The notes: generated by a model not told the origin, from the letters alone. Positions 8,770-16,546 are shown, counted from the first letter of the stretch. The stretch: 64,000 bases of DNA from Shouchella sp047238345 (GCF_047238345.1 NZ_JBDFMQ010000001.1:248001-312000); one strand, 5' to 3'. Made by a program: numbers and translations.

Positions 8770-8803
8770 AACACAGTTTCCCAAAGGGATTCTGTGTTTT
8801 TTG
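8770..8803 (+). terminator. arsRBC terminator
   Basis: AACACAG (8770-8776) pairs with CTGTGTT (8792-8798), extended by TCCC/GGGA, and is followed by a T run. Confidence 0.85.
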
Positions 8804-8836
8804 CAGTGATATATTCTTTATAAAGGAGAAATCATC

Positions 8837-9325
8837 TTGTTTACTACGATCCGTTCGGCCGAACCTAAAGATCTAAACAGAATTTTAGATATATATAATG
8901 AAGGAATAATTGATAGAATAGCCACATTAGAAACAGAAGTAAAAGATTTTTCTTTTATACAGGATTATTTTTATGAACGATGTAAAAGGCACCCACTTAT
9001 CATTTTAACAAACAAAGAAAATGTAATTGGATGGGCGTCTTTAAATCCTTATTCTACTCGTAGTGTCTACGACGAAGTGGCCACTTTATCGATCTACATA
9101 GGCCGAGAGTATCGAGGCAAGGGGTACGGAAAATTGTTAATGCAAGATATTGAAAAACGTTCTAGAACACTCATAAGAAAAATCATATTAAATACATTCC
9201 CTTTTAATTCAACTGGCCAAAATCTGTACAAAAGTATGGGATATAGAGAAGTGGGGGTTTATAAAGACCAAGGGTATTTAGACGGTAAATATGTAGACGT
9301 TATGATAATGGAAAAGATTCTTTAA
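8837..9325 (+). CDS. arsN1: ArsN1-type GNAT acetyltransferase (arsinothricin/phosphinothricin N-acetyltransferase)
   Basis: A 162-residue GNAT protein starting at TTG with AAAGGAG 8 nt upstream. The N-terminal motif ILDIYNEGIIDRIATLET is the signature of the ArsN1/phosphinothricin acetyltransferase group, and the acetyl-CoA loop is REYRGKGYGKLLM at about 95-107. ArsN1 acetylates the alpha-amino group of arsinothricin, giving self-resistance (established for the family). Here it sits between arsRBC and an arsL operon, which makes that specific role more likely than a generic one. No signal peptide; cytoplasmic. Confidence 0.85.
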   Translation: MFTTIRSAEPKDLNRILDIYNEGIIDRIATLETEVKDFSFIQDYFYERCKRHPLIILTNKENVIGWASLNPYSTRSVYDEVATLSIYIGREYRGKGYGKLLMQDIEKRSRTLIRKIILNTFPFNSTGQNLYKSMGYREVGVYKDQGYLDGKYVDVMIMEKIL

Positions 9326-9346
9326 CGCAATGACAAACGAAAATAG

Positions 9347-9375
9347 TTGCATTATACAATTAATTGAGCTATAAA
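9347..9375 (+). promoter_or_regulatory. Promoter of the MarR gene with palindromic operator
   Basis: TTGCAT (9347-9352), 17 nt, TATAAA (9370-9375). The spacer contains the perfect palindrome CAATTAATTG (9357-9366), inside ATACAATTAATTGA. The same ATACAATTAAT word recurs in the arsL promoter and, as TTACAATTAAT, in the arsP promoter, so it is a candidate operator for the MarR protein. Confidence 0.6.
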
Positions 9376-9394
9376 AGAGTAGAGGTGATTTTTT

Positions 9395-9841
9395 ATGGAA
9401 AATTCAATTCAAGATTTAAGAGAATTATTTCAGGTTACCACAAGGAGATTCGGCCTTTTAAATAAGAATTGTTGCAGTTCAGAGGGGATTTCTGTTTCAG
9501 TCATTCATAGCCATATCTTATATGAAGTCTCCCGAAATCATACACCTTCTATGCAACTAATATCGGAAAGTCTAGGAATCGATGCAACAACATTTAGCAG
9601 ACAGATTCAAAAACTCATTCAACAGGGACTATTGCTAAAAACACCAAACCCAGATGATAAGCGCATCTTCATCTTATCCTTAACTGAGGAAGGTAATAAG
9701 TTAGTAAAATCTATTGATGAAGAGATGAACGAATATATAAAGGACATTTTTTCTAATATGAGTGAGTTTGAAGCACAAACTGTGATTAATTCAATGGAGA
9801 TACTAAATAAAGCAATGGCAAAAACAAATAGCTGTTGTTAA
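9395..9841 (+). CDS. MarR-family regulator with two Cys-Cys pairs
   Basis: A 148-residue winged-helix protein. The recognition region TPSMQLISESLGIDATTFSRQIQKL and wing KTPNPDDKRIFILSLTEEG are typical MarR. Unusual are CysCys at residues 26-27 (NKNCCSSEG) and the last two residues CysCys (147-148). Two vicinal Cys pairs are well suited to trivalent arsenic, so it is probably an arsenic-sensing repressor rather than a phenolic-drug sensor (inference). AGAGGTGA precedes the ATG. It converges with the arsL operon over a shared terminator. Confidence 0.85.
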   Translation: MENSIQDLRELFQVTTRRFGLLNKNCCSSEGISVSVIHSHILYEVSRNHTPSMQLISESLGIDATTFSRQIQKLIQQGLLLKTPNPDDKRIFILSLTEEGNKLVKSIDEEMNEYIKDIFSNMSEFEAQTVINSMEILNKAMAKTNSCC

Positions 9842-9869
9842 AAAAGACACCGTAATCCGGTGTCTTTTT
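9841..9869. terminator. Bidirectional terminator between marR and the arsL operon
   Basis: Perfect 12-bp stem AAAAAGACACCG / CGGTGTCTTTTT with a 5-nt loop, A-rich on one side and T-rich on the other, serving both convergent units. Confidence 0.9.
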
Positions 9870-9870
9870 C

Positions 9871-10239
9871 TTAGCTTATTAGTTTTCCAATCACGTCATC
9901 AATATTTGGCTCCGTCGCAAATGAAAGGAGTTTACCATTCACTACAATTGCTGGAGTAGCGTATTGCAAGATATGGTCTCCTTTAATACTGCTGTACCCT
10001 ACTTCTGCTAAGAGCGGTTTTAATTTTTTTTGAGCCATTATTCTATCCATAGGAACGCTGTAATCATAGACAAGAACATCTAAGTTATCATTGTAATAAC
10101 TGACCAACTGTTCTTTTAAAGCATCCCCTTCATTAACGGTAACTAACTCATCACAACATTCTTCTCCACTCATGGGATCGCATTCTGAAGTACTTGCATT
10201 GACTCTAGGGAAAATTTCAATCAAACCGAGCTTATTCAA
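9871..10239 (-). CDS. Thioredoxin-fold protein with N-terminal Cys cluster (possible arsenic chaperone)
   Basis: A 122-residue protein starting at TTG after TAGGAGTG. Residues 91-104 (ILQYATPAIVVNGKL) match the cis-proline loop of small thioredoxin-like proteins (MTH895 type). The N-terminal part carries Cys20, Cys28 and Cys29 (SECDPMSGEECC) in place of a normal CxxC. This resembles ArsD in architecture (thioredoxin fold with Cys pairs near the N-terminus) but not clearly in sequence. As last gene of the arsL operon it could hand arsenite to the biosynthetic enzyme or keep it reduced. Function inferred. Confidence 0.7.
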   Translation of the reverse strand: MNKLGLIEIFPRVNASTSECDPMSGEECCDELVTVNEGDALKEQLVSYYNDNLDVLVYDYSVPMDRIMAQKKLKPLLAEVGYSSIKGDHILQYATPAIVVNGKLLSFATEPNIDDVIGKLIS

Positions 10240-10250
10240 TTACAACACTC

Positions 10251-11357
10251 CTAAACTTTTTGTAGACGGTGGATCGGCTCAGGTGGTAGCGGGCTAAAGC
10301 ATTCGTGATAAGTACCGTTCCAAGTCGTGCCCACTTTTTCGTTCGTAGACTCTATTGAATCTTGAACAATGAGGTTTAATTTATCTGGTTCAGTCTCAAT
10401 TCTAATGTTTAGTACCAATCGAATAAATGTTGCAGATTGAGCATTTTCAACAGTATATGTAGCTGCTGCTCCAGTTTTAACAAGACTTGCCTTCACGAAA
10501 CCATTGTTTTCTAAGCCTGCATGTACTTTAAGATGTGCAATTGGCATGTTTTCTCTTTCAATGTGCGCACTTAATTTGTCTAGAAACGTTTGAACCCATA
10601 CATGAGGATCTATAGATGTAGATGCGTGAATGTCACCTAGAATATTCATCCATGCCAATTTTGCTTCTCCTGCAGCATAAATGTCGTAATCAATGTCTAA
10701 GACTTTATCGCCACCAACATCTGAAGTTTTCCAAATTGAAATGAGTTCATCTAAATTATGATCAGCAGAAGCCGAGATCTCTTGAATAACTGTCTGAGGA
10801 TATCGGTTTTGTAGATACTTTTTAACCTTAGCAATAACCTCTGGTGAGTGAATGTCGCTCTTATTTACTGCGATGATGTCTGCTTCTGCTAGTTGTTTTT
10901 CAAAGATATAATCAACTGATTGAGAGAAATTTGGTGTCTCATCATTACTTAATTCCAAATCTCCCAAAAGTCTTTCGGGATCCACAACGATCGTTAAAGG
11001 CGCTGTCTTAAATTCTTTAGAATAGTATTGTTTAAGAGGTTGTATCACTGTTGCTATTAAGTCTGTACAGCTTCCTACAGCTTCAGCAATAATAAAATCT
11101 GGCTTTTTCTCTTCCATTAACTCATTCATATTTGCATAGAGATCATCAAATTTACAACAGAAGCAACCCCCGGTAATTTCCTTTGGTTCCAGGCCGCTAG
11201 ACTTGGCCAACTCCGTATCAATTAATTCTTTCCCTTGGTCGTTCGTTACAATTCCAACAACGTGGCCAGATTGTTCTAATTTCCTAGCAGTATTAATAAG
11301 CGTTGTTGTTTTACCTGCTCCTAGAAAGCCTCCTAAAAGGACGAGCTTTGCTGTCAT
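10251..11357 (-). CDS. CobW/G3E-family P-loop GTPase metallochaperone
   Basis: A 368-residue protein with Walker A GGFLGAGKTTT (9-19), the metal motif GGCFCC (Cys65, Cys67, Cys68) and guanine-specificity NKSD near 165. These define the COG0523 CobW group, which deliver metals to client proteins with GTP hydrolysis. The C-terminal ~140 residues lack the usual His-rich tail and are unassigned. AGGAGG stands before the ATG, and the gene follows the aquaporin by 12 bases. In this operon the cargo may be As(III) or the metal of a partner enzyme (inference). It is not part of the described arsQML set. Confidence 0.88.
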   Translation of the reverse strand: MTAKLVLLGGFLGAGKTTTLINTARKLEQSGHVVGIVTNDQGKELIDTELAKSSGLEPKEITGGCFCCKFDDLYANMNELMEEKKPDFIIAEAVGSCTDLIATVIQPLKQYYSKEFKTAPLTIVVDPERLLGDLELSNDETPNFSQSVDYIFEKQLAEADIIAVNKSDIHSPEVIAKVKKYLQNRYPQTVIQEISASADHNLDELISIWKTSDVGGDKVLDIDYDIYAAGEAKLAWMNILGDIHASTSIDPHVWVQTFLDKLSAHIERENMPIAHLKVHAGLENNGFVKASLVKTGAAATYTVENAQSATFIRLVLNIRIETEPDKLNLIVQDSIESTNEKVGTTWNGTYHECFSPLPPEPIHRLQKV

Positions 11358-11369
11358 ATCGTCTTCCTC

Positions 11370-12095
11370 CTATTTTGTAGATAATATCTTATAAAAAAAG
11401 CATGCGATGATGGCACCTATGACGGTGGCTGTAAGATAAATCCAAAGAAATTCAGTTGTGCCTGAAATAATGGCTGGCCCAAACGATCTAGCAGGATTCA
11501 TGGATGCTCCGCTTATTGGTCCACCAAACATTGCACCGATTGCTACCGTACTTCCAATGGCGATTCCAGCTATTGATTTGTTGGCTTTTTTATGAACAGC
11601 AGAAGTTAGTATGACCAACATTAATATGGTCGTTAAAATAAGCTCCAAAACAAAGCTTTGTTGCCAAGTGCCCGAAGGTGTCGTGGAACCTAAACTTCCA
11701 ATATTTCCGAAAATAAAGAATAGAAAAATGCTTGAAACGGCCGCAGCACTCATTTGCACCAATATGTATAAAGCGGCTTCAAATTTCGTTATTTCTTTTA
11801 AATAAAGAAAAGCAATCGTTACAGCTGGATTAAAATGTGCACCGGAAACATGGCCAAAGGAGTAAATCATGGCTAAAACGACCAAACCGAAACTAATCGC
11901 AACTCCAAAATGTGTTAAATCACCTGTCATGGTATTTACGATGATAGCTCCTGTTCCGATAAACACAAGACAAAAACTTCCTAGAAATTCTGCCGTTAAT
12001 TTGTTTGCAATTGTAGGTGCTTTTGAAATTGTTGGTACGGTCTTTAACTCCGTTGGAGAAGAAAGGCTTAAATTTTCCCTTTCCTGTTTTAACAT
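11370..12095 (-). CDS. Aquaporin / aquaglyceroporin (MIP family)
   Basis: A 241-residue channel with both NPA motifs, HFNPAVT (NPA at 89-91) and SMNPARSFG (NPA at 200-202), and six hydrophobic helices. A soluble ~30-residue N-terminal extension precedes helix 1. As(OH)3 permeates many MIP channels, and MIP genes occur in ars operons. Its ATG lies inside the end of arsL (overlap ATGTTAA), so translation is coupled. The direction of arsenic movement cannot be read from sequence: it may bring arsenite in as substrate or let it out. Confidence 0.9.
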   Translation of the reverse strand: MLKQERENLSLSSPTELKTVPTISKAPTIANKLTAEFLGSFCLVFIGTGAIIVNTMTGDLTHFGVAISFGLVVLAMIYSFGHVSGAHFNPAVTIAFLYLKEITKFEAALYILVQMSAAAVSSIFLFFIFGNIGSLGSTTPSGTWQQSFVLELILTTILMLVILTSAVHKKANKSIAGIAIGSTVAIGAMFGGPISGASMNPARSFGPAIISGTTEFLWIYLTATVIGAIIACFFYKILSTK

Positions 12096-13363
12096 TTAAG
12101 ACAACACCTTTTAAAGATGCCTTCTTCTGCTGGTGTTAACATCTCATAATAGAGTTCATCAACTTCTTGATTCGGATGTTTCCAATCAAAGTGAAATTCG
12201 TGTTCTGTAAGGTCTAGATTCTTTATACTTTGTTGATTTAATAGTGGAGAACCCTTGTATAAGTAAAGTCTCGTTTCATATTGTATTGGATCTATGTATT
12301 GATTTAAATCATTTTTATCAACGAATGATCTAAAGTGGGTTAAATCGTCTAATGACGTCCATGGATTAAACATTATAAAAGTAGGGTTTAGTTTTATGCC
12401 AATGTCTTTTAGGTACCAAATAGCGTCTTCTATGTCTGTTACGGAAGTTTCTTTTGCGACTTCGTCTAACACCTGTTCTGAAGGGAATTCCAGCGCTGAA
12501 GTAATAAATTTAACACCTAAATTCCTTAATTCTACTAATGTTTCTTTATTCTCTAAGATATGGTCAACCCTTGTTGTAAAATCATAAGTAAGATTCGGGA
12601 ATTCCTTATTTAATGCTCTTATAATCTTAATACCGTGATATTTTGCATTAAAGAAATCAGCATCTACAAATGTTAAATGAGTCATCCCATCTTCAACAAG
12701 ATTTCGCACATCGTTAATAACAATATCTTCTGGTATTAATAGAACCTTTCCACCGTAAGCGGCAAATACGGAACAATACAAGCATCTGTGATGGCAACCG
12801 CGTGCAATTTCGGTAGAACCTACTACTTGGTCTGACCCTAAAAGGTGATTAATTTGTTTCTGTGGATACTTGTGTAAACTTGGTAGAATGGATCTAGAAG
12901 GTAGATCAAAACTTTTTCGATCCATACATGGAGCAATATGCGTCTCATTAATAATATGTTCAGCTGTAACTAATCCAGGAATATCCCCCTCGTAGTTACC
13001 TTCAAGATGTTGTGCTAAAAGGCGTAGTGGTTTTTCCCATTCACCGGTTACTGAAGAATGACTATATTTCCCTGTGAATCTACGAGCGTTAATAGTGGCA
13101 TGCTGTCCAAAGAATGTTACGTGTGCAGTAGGGTTAATCTCAGCTGCTTTTTTTGACAATTCCACACCGGCATGAACGGCATCAAATAACGGAATTGAAA
13201 TGGCAATTAAATCTTTACCTTCGAATTTACTTTCAACAATCCCTTCAACATACGTGTCAAGAACTTGCACGTCATGTCCGTCTTTTATGAGGGGAGTAGC
13301 AGCTGTAGCAATAGTGCTAGGCTGAAAACCACCTTCAAAGCTGGAAACTAATAGAATTTTCAA
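12089..13363 (-). CDS. arsL: ArsL-like radical SAM enzyme (arsinothricin-type arsenic-carbon bond formation)
   Basis: A 424-residue protein starting at TTG behind AAAGGAGGT. The N-terminus (MKILLVSSFEGGFQPSTIA, residues 1-130) looks like a B12-binding-type Rossmann domain. The radical SAM cluster motif is CX3CX2C at Cys190, Cys194, Cys197 (GCHHRCLYC). The protein ends exactly in RCCLKC (419-424), the arsenite-binding C-terminal motif reported for ArsL, the non-canonical radical SAM enzyme that transfers the aminocarboxypropyl group of SAM to As(III) to give hydroxyarsinothricin. First gene of a four-gene operon, coupled to the aquaporin. A generic B12-binding radical SAM enzyme is the alternative, but the terminal motif and arsenic neighbours argue against it. 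Confidence 0.85.
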   Translation of the reverse strand: MKILLVSSFEGGFQPSTIATAATPLIKDGHDVQVLDTYVEGIVESKFEGKDLIAISIPLFDAVHAGVELSKKAAEINPTAHVTFFGQHATINARRFTGKYSHSSVTGEWEKPLRLLAQHLEGNYEGDIPGLVTAEHIINETHIAPCMDRKSFDLPSRSILPSLHKYPQKQINHLLGSDQVVGSTEIARGCHHRCLYCSVFAAYGGKVLLIPEDIVINDVRNLVEDGMTHLTFVDADFFNAKYHGIKIIRALNKEFPNLTYDFTTRVDHILENKETLVELRNLGVKFITSALEFPSEQVLDEVAKETSVTDIEDAIWYLKDIGIKLNPTFIMFNPWTSLDDLTHFRSFVDKNDLNQYIDPIQYETRLYLYKGSPLLNQQSIKNLDLTEHEFHFDWKHPNQEVDELYYEMLTPAEEGIFKRCCLKC

Positions 13364-13419
13364 GTGTTCTTACCTCCTTTTTATTAAGGCCATATAGGGT
13401 CCATTCTAACTGTGGTTAA

Positions 13420-13464
13420 TACAATTAATGACATAATTAGAAAATAACCAATCTGATTTTTCAA
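13420..13464 (-). promoter_or_regulatory. Promoter of the arsL operon with candidate MarR operator
   Basis: On the minus strand TTGAAA (13464-13459), 17 nt, TCTAAT (13441-13436). ATACAATTAATGAC at 13420-13433 (plus strand) covers the expected start site and shares its core with the MarR and arsP promoters. Further upstream TTGTTAAT...ACAA at 13477-13494 resembles the dyad in the XRE-TPR promoter. Confidence 0.55.
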
Positions 13465-13560
13465 AAGATCACATCCTTGTTAATTTTATGACAATTCCAT
13501 ATACGTATAATAATCGTTAGAATTTAAATAGTCAATAACTTAATTAACATAAACAAAAAT

Positions 13561-13589
13561 ATATTAACAAATGTTATAATTGTTAATAT
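13561..13589 (+). promoter_or_regulatory. Operator-like inverted repeat in the XRE-TPR promoter
   Basis: Perfect 10-bp inverted repeat ATATTAACAA / TTGTTAATAT with a 9-nt spacer. TATAAT (13575-13580) overlaps it, so a bound protein would control the regulator gene that starts at 13603. No good -35 is seen. Confidence 0.6.
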
Positions 13590-13602
13590 TGAGGTGATAT
13601 AA

Positions 13603-14853
13603 ATGTTAGGCCAACGTTTGAAAGAATTAAGACTAGAAAAGAAGCTTACACAAAAAGATTTAGCGGAGGGTCTCGTAAACCGCAGTTATTTAAGCCAAAT
13701 TGAAAAAGGAACTGTTAATCCTTCTTACGATGTATTAGACGAACTTAGTAAAAGATTAGGTTGTGACATCAATGATTTTTATAAGTCTTCGGAAAACAGA
13801 GACTTACTATTAGCGGATATTAAAAAAGAAATCCGACTAGCGGAAAGAGGAGCTCTTGAGGATAACCTGAGCAAAATTAATAAATTAGTTAACTCAAGAG
13901 ATTATTTGAACGAAGAGTTTCTTACAGACTTCGACAAAGGCATACTCAATTGGATTCATGGCAAATACTTTGAGTTAAAAGGGGATTATACTCATTCCAT
14001 CCCCTTCTTTTTAAAAAGCCTTGAGTATATTGAAGATAAAAGAGAGTATTGTTCAGAAAGAGTCCGTTCTTACGATTCTTTAGGCAACGCATATGGGAAA
14101 ATAGGTAAAAATGACATTGCTTTGACTAAGCTTTACGAAGGCTATAAATTAATTTTAACAACAAACGTCAATGAAACGACGCAAATTTCTTTGTTAAGTA
14201 ACTTGGGTGTTCTACATGGTAGATTAAAGGAGTATTACTCGGCAATTAATTTTTTAGAAGAGACACAGGACTTAAACAAACAATTACGGCTCTTTTATAA
14301 AGCTGGTGATATTGCTATGGCATTAGGAATTTGTTACATGGAAATTGGAAGATTAGAAGATGCTAAAAATTCCTATGAGCAAGCAATTCAATTTTATAAA
14401 TTTGAGGGAGCTAGCCAAAGTGAAGCAAAAGTTTATACGAACTATGGCATCTTGAACATGTATCAGAAAAATTATTATCATGCCCAGTTGTTATTAAAAA
14501 GCGCAATAAAACTTTACGATGACAGCCAAGAGATTAACATTATGAATACGCATGTTGAACTCGCAAAATCATACTTGCATCAAAACAATCGAGATCTTGC
14601 TATAAAACATTGTAAGTTGGTTAAAACAATGAAAGATGAAAATAGGTTTAAAGCACAAGCTACTGAAATACTGGGAGATGTATATAGCGAGGTAAATATT
14701 AAAGAAGCAGTTAAGTTCTATCTAGAAGCTGGAAGATACTTCAAAACATCAGATCATGAACATTTTAAAAAGATCATGTTTAAAATTGGAAATGCTTATT
14801 TTGAACAGAATGATTATAAAGTGGCAGCTGATTATTATAGAAAATCAAATTAG
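13603..14853 (+). CDS. XRE-type helix-turn-helix regulator with TPR domain (RRNPP-like)
   Basis: A 416-residue protein. Residues about 5-60 are an XRE HTH (LKELRLEKKLTQKDLAEGL, SYLSQIEKGTVNPSYDVL). From about residue 100 to the end there are successive TPR-like helical repeats (YDSLGNAYGKIGKNDIALT, ALGICYMEIGRLEDAKNSY, NYGILNMYQKNYYHAQLLL). The architecture is that of PlcR/NprR/Rgg-type regulators that respond to short peptides. GAGGTGAT precedes the ATG. It is divergent from arsL and convergent with the ATP-grasp gene, the position of a pathway-specific regulator. No cognate signal-peptide gene was found next to it. Confidence 0.85.
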   Translation: MLGQRLKELRLEKKLTQKDLAEGLVNRSYLSQIEKGTVNPSYDVLDELSKRLGCDINDFYKSSENRDLLLADIKKEIRLAERGALEDNLSKINKLVNSRDYLNEEFLTDFDKGILNWIHGKYFELKGDYTHSIPFFLKSLEYIEDKREYCSERVRSYDSLGNAYGKIGKNDIALTKLYEGYKLILTTNVNETTQISLLSNLGVLHGRLKEYYSAINFLEETQDLNKQLRLFYKAGDIAMALGICYMEIGRLEDAKNSYEQAIQFYKFEGASQSEAKVYTNYGILNMYQKNYYHAQLLLKSAIKLYDDSQEINIMNTHVELAKSYLHQNNRDLAIKHCKLVKTMKDENRFKAQATEILGDVYSEVNIKEAVKFYLEAGRYFKTSDHEHFKKIMFKIGNAYFEQNDYKVAADYYRKSN

Positions 14854-14858
14854 ATAAA

Positions 14859-14892
14859 GAAACCCCGTCTTTTATACTAAAGAGGGGGTTTC
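14859..14892. terminator. Shared terminator of the regulator and ATP-grasp genes
   Basis: GAAACCCC (14859-14866) pairs with GGGGTTTC (14885-14892). The loop contains the last codons of the minus-strand ATP-grasp gene, whose stop is at 14872. Confidence 0.7.
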
Positions 14893-16089
14893 TATGTGTA
14901 AGTTATAAGCTTGTTTAATCGTAAGAGTGTTGTCCAAGTTACCTTCTACAATTACATACCCTAACCTGTTGAAATTAGTTGTAGTTTTTTTAACAGGTGT
15001 TTTATTTTGAATATACCATTTAGACTCTAATATCTGTTGATTAGTAACCACTTCTTGAAACGAAGCAATTCCGTCATCTTCTGCGTAAAAAAAATGAATT
15101 GAAGCAGACTTTTTACCTTCTTTCTGTTTGTGAAGGCAAGGTAGACTACTCGTACCTAGGTTTATTTCAAAAGCAAGCTGTTTTAAATCAATGTGATGAA
15201 CATGCTGAACTAAATCCATAATCCTGTCGCCACCTGGTCGTGCATTTACTTCTATTATTTTTGGTCCCTTTTCAGTGAGCTTTACCTCAGTATGTGCTAT
15301 ACCATTGTTAAAGCCTATAGCTTCAAGAGTGATGGAGACCAAGTCTTCAATAGAAGTTGAATCATCCTTTCCAAGAGTAGCAGGGAATTGGTGCCCCACT
15401 TCAAATGCATAAGGATAGTTTGAGATTTCTTTTTTGGTAATCCCAACAATTCTAGTTTCACTGTCTATTGTATAACTTTCCACACTAAACTCAGGTCCTT
15501 CTAAAAACTCTTCAACTAAGATCTCTTTCTCTATTTCTTGACCTACATGATTATATTTCACTTCTTTTAGTTTATATATTGCTTCACTAACGCTTTTCTC
15601 ATCTGTACAAAAAAATATATTTTTGCTACCGGAATCATTAGAGGGCTTTATGACAAGGGGGAAATTGATGTGTTTAATACTCAATGCACATGAATCGCCC
15701 TTAATGCAAATGCTCTCATAATGCACATAGGAAATATTGCGGTCATTTAAATGTTGACGTAGTTTATTCTTACTTTGACAAAGCAAAGCAGCTGATGGCT
15801 CTAAATGATGGTTTAAATTTAACGCAGTCGCGACTTTCGAGCTCAACACAACACGATATTCGTTGAGCGAAAAGACGGCTGCAATGTTGTACTTTTCATT
15901 TAGTTCCAAACATCTTTTTAAAACCAACTCCTCGTCATTAATATTCATCTCAATGGGTACGTCAACAGACATCACCTCATCAAAAGAAAGATTGGTCTTT
16001 AATAGAATGATTTTATACCCTTTGGCCTTTATGATCGATAACTCGTTCTGATTAGGACTTATGGTTATAACGTACTGATTATTAGCCAT
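14872..16089 (-). CDS. ATP-grasp ligase (candidate amino-acid/peptide ligase)
   Basis: A 405-residue protein with the ATP-grasp fold. The middle FPLVIKPSNDSGSKNI is the ATP-binding lysine/glycine-loop region, EILVEEFLEGPEFSVESYT the adenine-side strand, and KIIEVNARPGGDRI the metal-binding motif (Glu, Asn, Arg). It belongs to the carboxylate-amine ligase group that includes BacD-like L-amino-acid ligases and PurK/carbamoyl-phosphate relatives. AAGGATG precedes the ATG. It is cotranscribed with a CMD-family gene and faces the arsL regulator. A reasonable role is joining an arsenic-containing amino acid to another amino acid, but substrates are not readable from sequence. Confidence 0.85.
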   Translation of the reverse strand: MANNQYVITISPNQNELSIIKAKGYKIILLKTNLSFDEVMSVDVPIEMNINDEELVLKRCLELNEKYNIAAVFSLNEYRVVLSSKVATALNLNHHLEPSAALLCQSKNKLRQHLNDRNISYVHYESICIKGDSCALSIKHINFPLVIKPSNDSGSKNIFFCTDEKSVSEAIYKLKEVKYNHVGQEIEKEILVEEFLEGPEFSVESYTIDSETRIVGITKKEISNYPYAFEVGHQFPATLGKDDSTSIEDLVSITLEAIGFNNGIAHTEVKLTEKGPKIIEVNARPGGDRIMDLVQHVHHIDLKQLAFEINLGTSSLPCLHKQKEGKKSASIHFFYAEDDGIASFQEVVTNQQILESKWYIQNKTPVKKTTTNFNRLGYVIVEGNLDNTLTIKQAYNLHIETPSLV

Positions 16090-16099
16090 GAATGCATCC

Positions 16100-16396
16100 T
16101 TACTGACAACAAGACGACAAATTGTCGTTATTGCTTGAAGAAGTATTTAAATCGGGTTTTAAACTAGTTGCATTAACGATAATTGCTATTGCATTCAATT
16201 GTCCTAATTCCTCATTTGTGACGCCCAACTGCTTGGCCTGCATCATAGCATTTTTGATAGTTGCGTTCGATTTCGTCAACAAACCAGCAATATAAATGCT
16301 AATGACTTTCTCTCTGTCACTTAATGTCCCGCCTTCAATCGATTTTGCGGAAAATTGGTCAAAAATTTCATTAAGCTCACTATTAAAATGTAACAT
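16100..16396 (-). CDS. Carboxymuconolactone decarboxylase (CMD/AhpD-like) family protein with terminal Cys pair
   Basis: A 98-residue helical protein. SDREKVISIYIAGLLTKSNA...MMQAKQLGVTNEELGQLNAIA matches the CMD/AhpD core, but the redox CxxC of AhpD is absent. The only cysteines are a pair near the C-terminus (LSSCCQ). AGGGGGAT precedes the ATG. It is first in a two-gene unit with the ATP-grasp ligase. Together with similar Cys pairs in the MarR, thioredoxin-fold and 45-residue proteins of this island, the tail may bind trivalent arsenic (inference). Confidence 0.75.
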   Translation of the reverse strand: MLHFNSELNEIFDQFSAKSIEGGTLSDREKVISIYIAGLLTKSNATIKNAMMQAKQLGVTNEELGQLNAIAIIVNATSLKPDLNTSSSNNDNLSSCCQ

Positions 16397-16415
16397 CTTT
16401 AATCCCCCTAAAATA

Positions 16416-16546
16416 AATTAACATATGTAGTCATTTTGTTAATTAAACTAATAAAGTTAGTTTGGTTAACAATGAAATTGTATAATCGAATGATTAATTA
16501 GTCAATTCAAATAAATATTGACAATTATTTAGTTGCATATTACAAT
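16416..16546. promoter_or_regulatory. Divergent promoters for CMD/ATP-grasp (minus) and arsP (plus), with dyads
   Basis: Minus strand: TTGACT (16505-16500), 17 nt, TACAAT (16482-16477). Plus strand: TTGACA (16518-16523), 17 nt, TACAAT (16541-16546), the latter within TTACAATTAAT. Downstream of the minus promoter an 8-bp inverted repeat AATTAACA / TGTTAATT (16416-16423 and 16437-16444) resembles the dyad at 13561-13589, and GGTTAACAAT lies at 16464-16473. Confidence 0.65.

Noticed and set aside
9871..10239. Calling the thioredoxin-fold protein ArsD outright
   Set aside because: Cys pairs and fold are suggestive, but the ArsD N-terminal Cys pattern does not match, so only a chaperone-like role is proposed.
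13603..14853. Calling the XRE-TPR protein a Rap phosphatase
   Set aside because: It has an N-terminal DNA-binding HTH, which Rap proteins lack.
16100..16396. Calling the CMD protein an AhpD peroxidase
   Set aside because: The catalytic CxxC and His of AhpD are missing.
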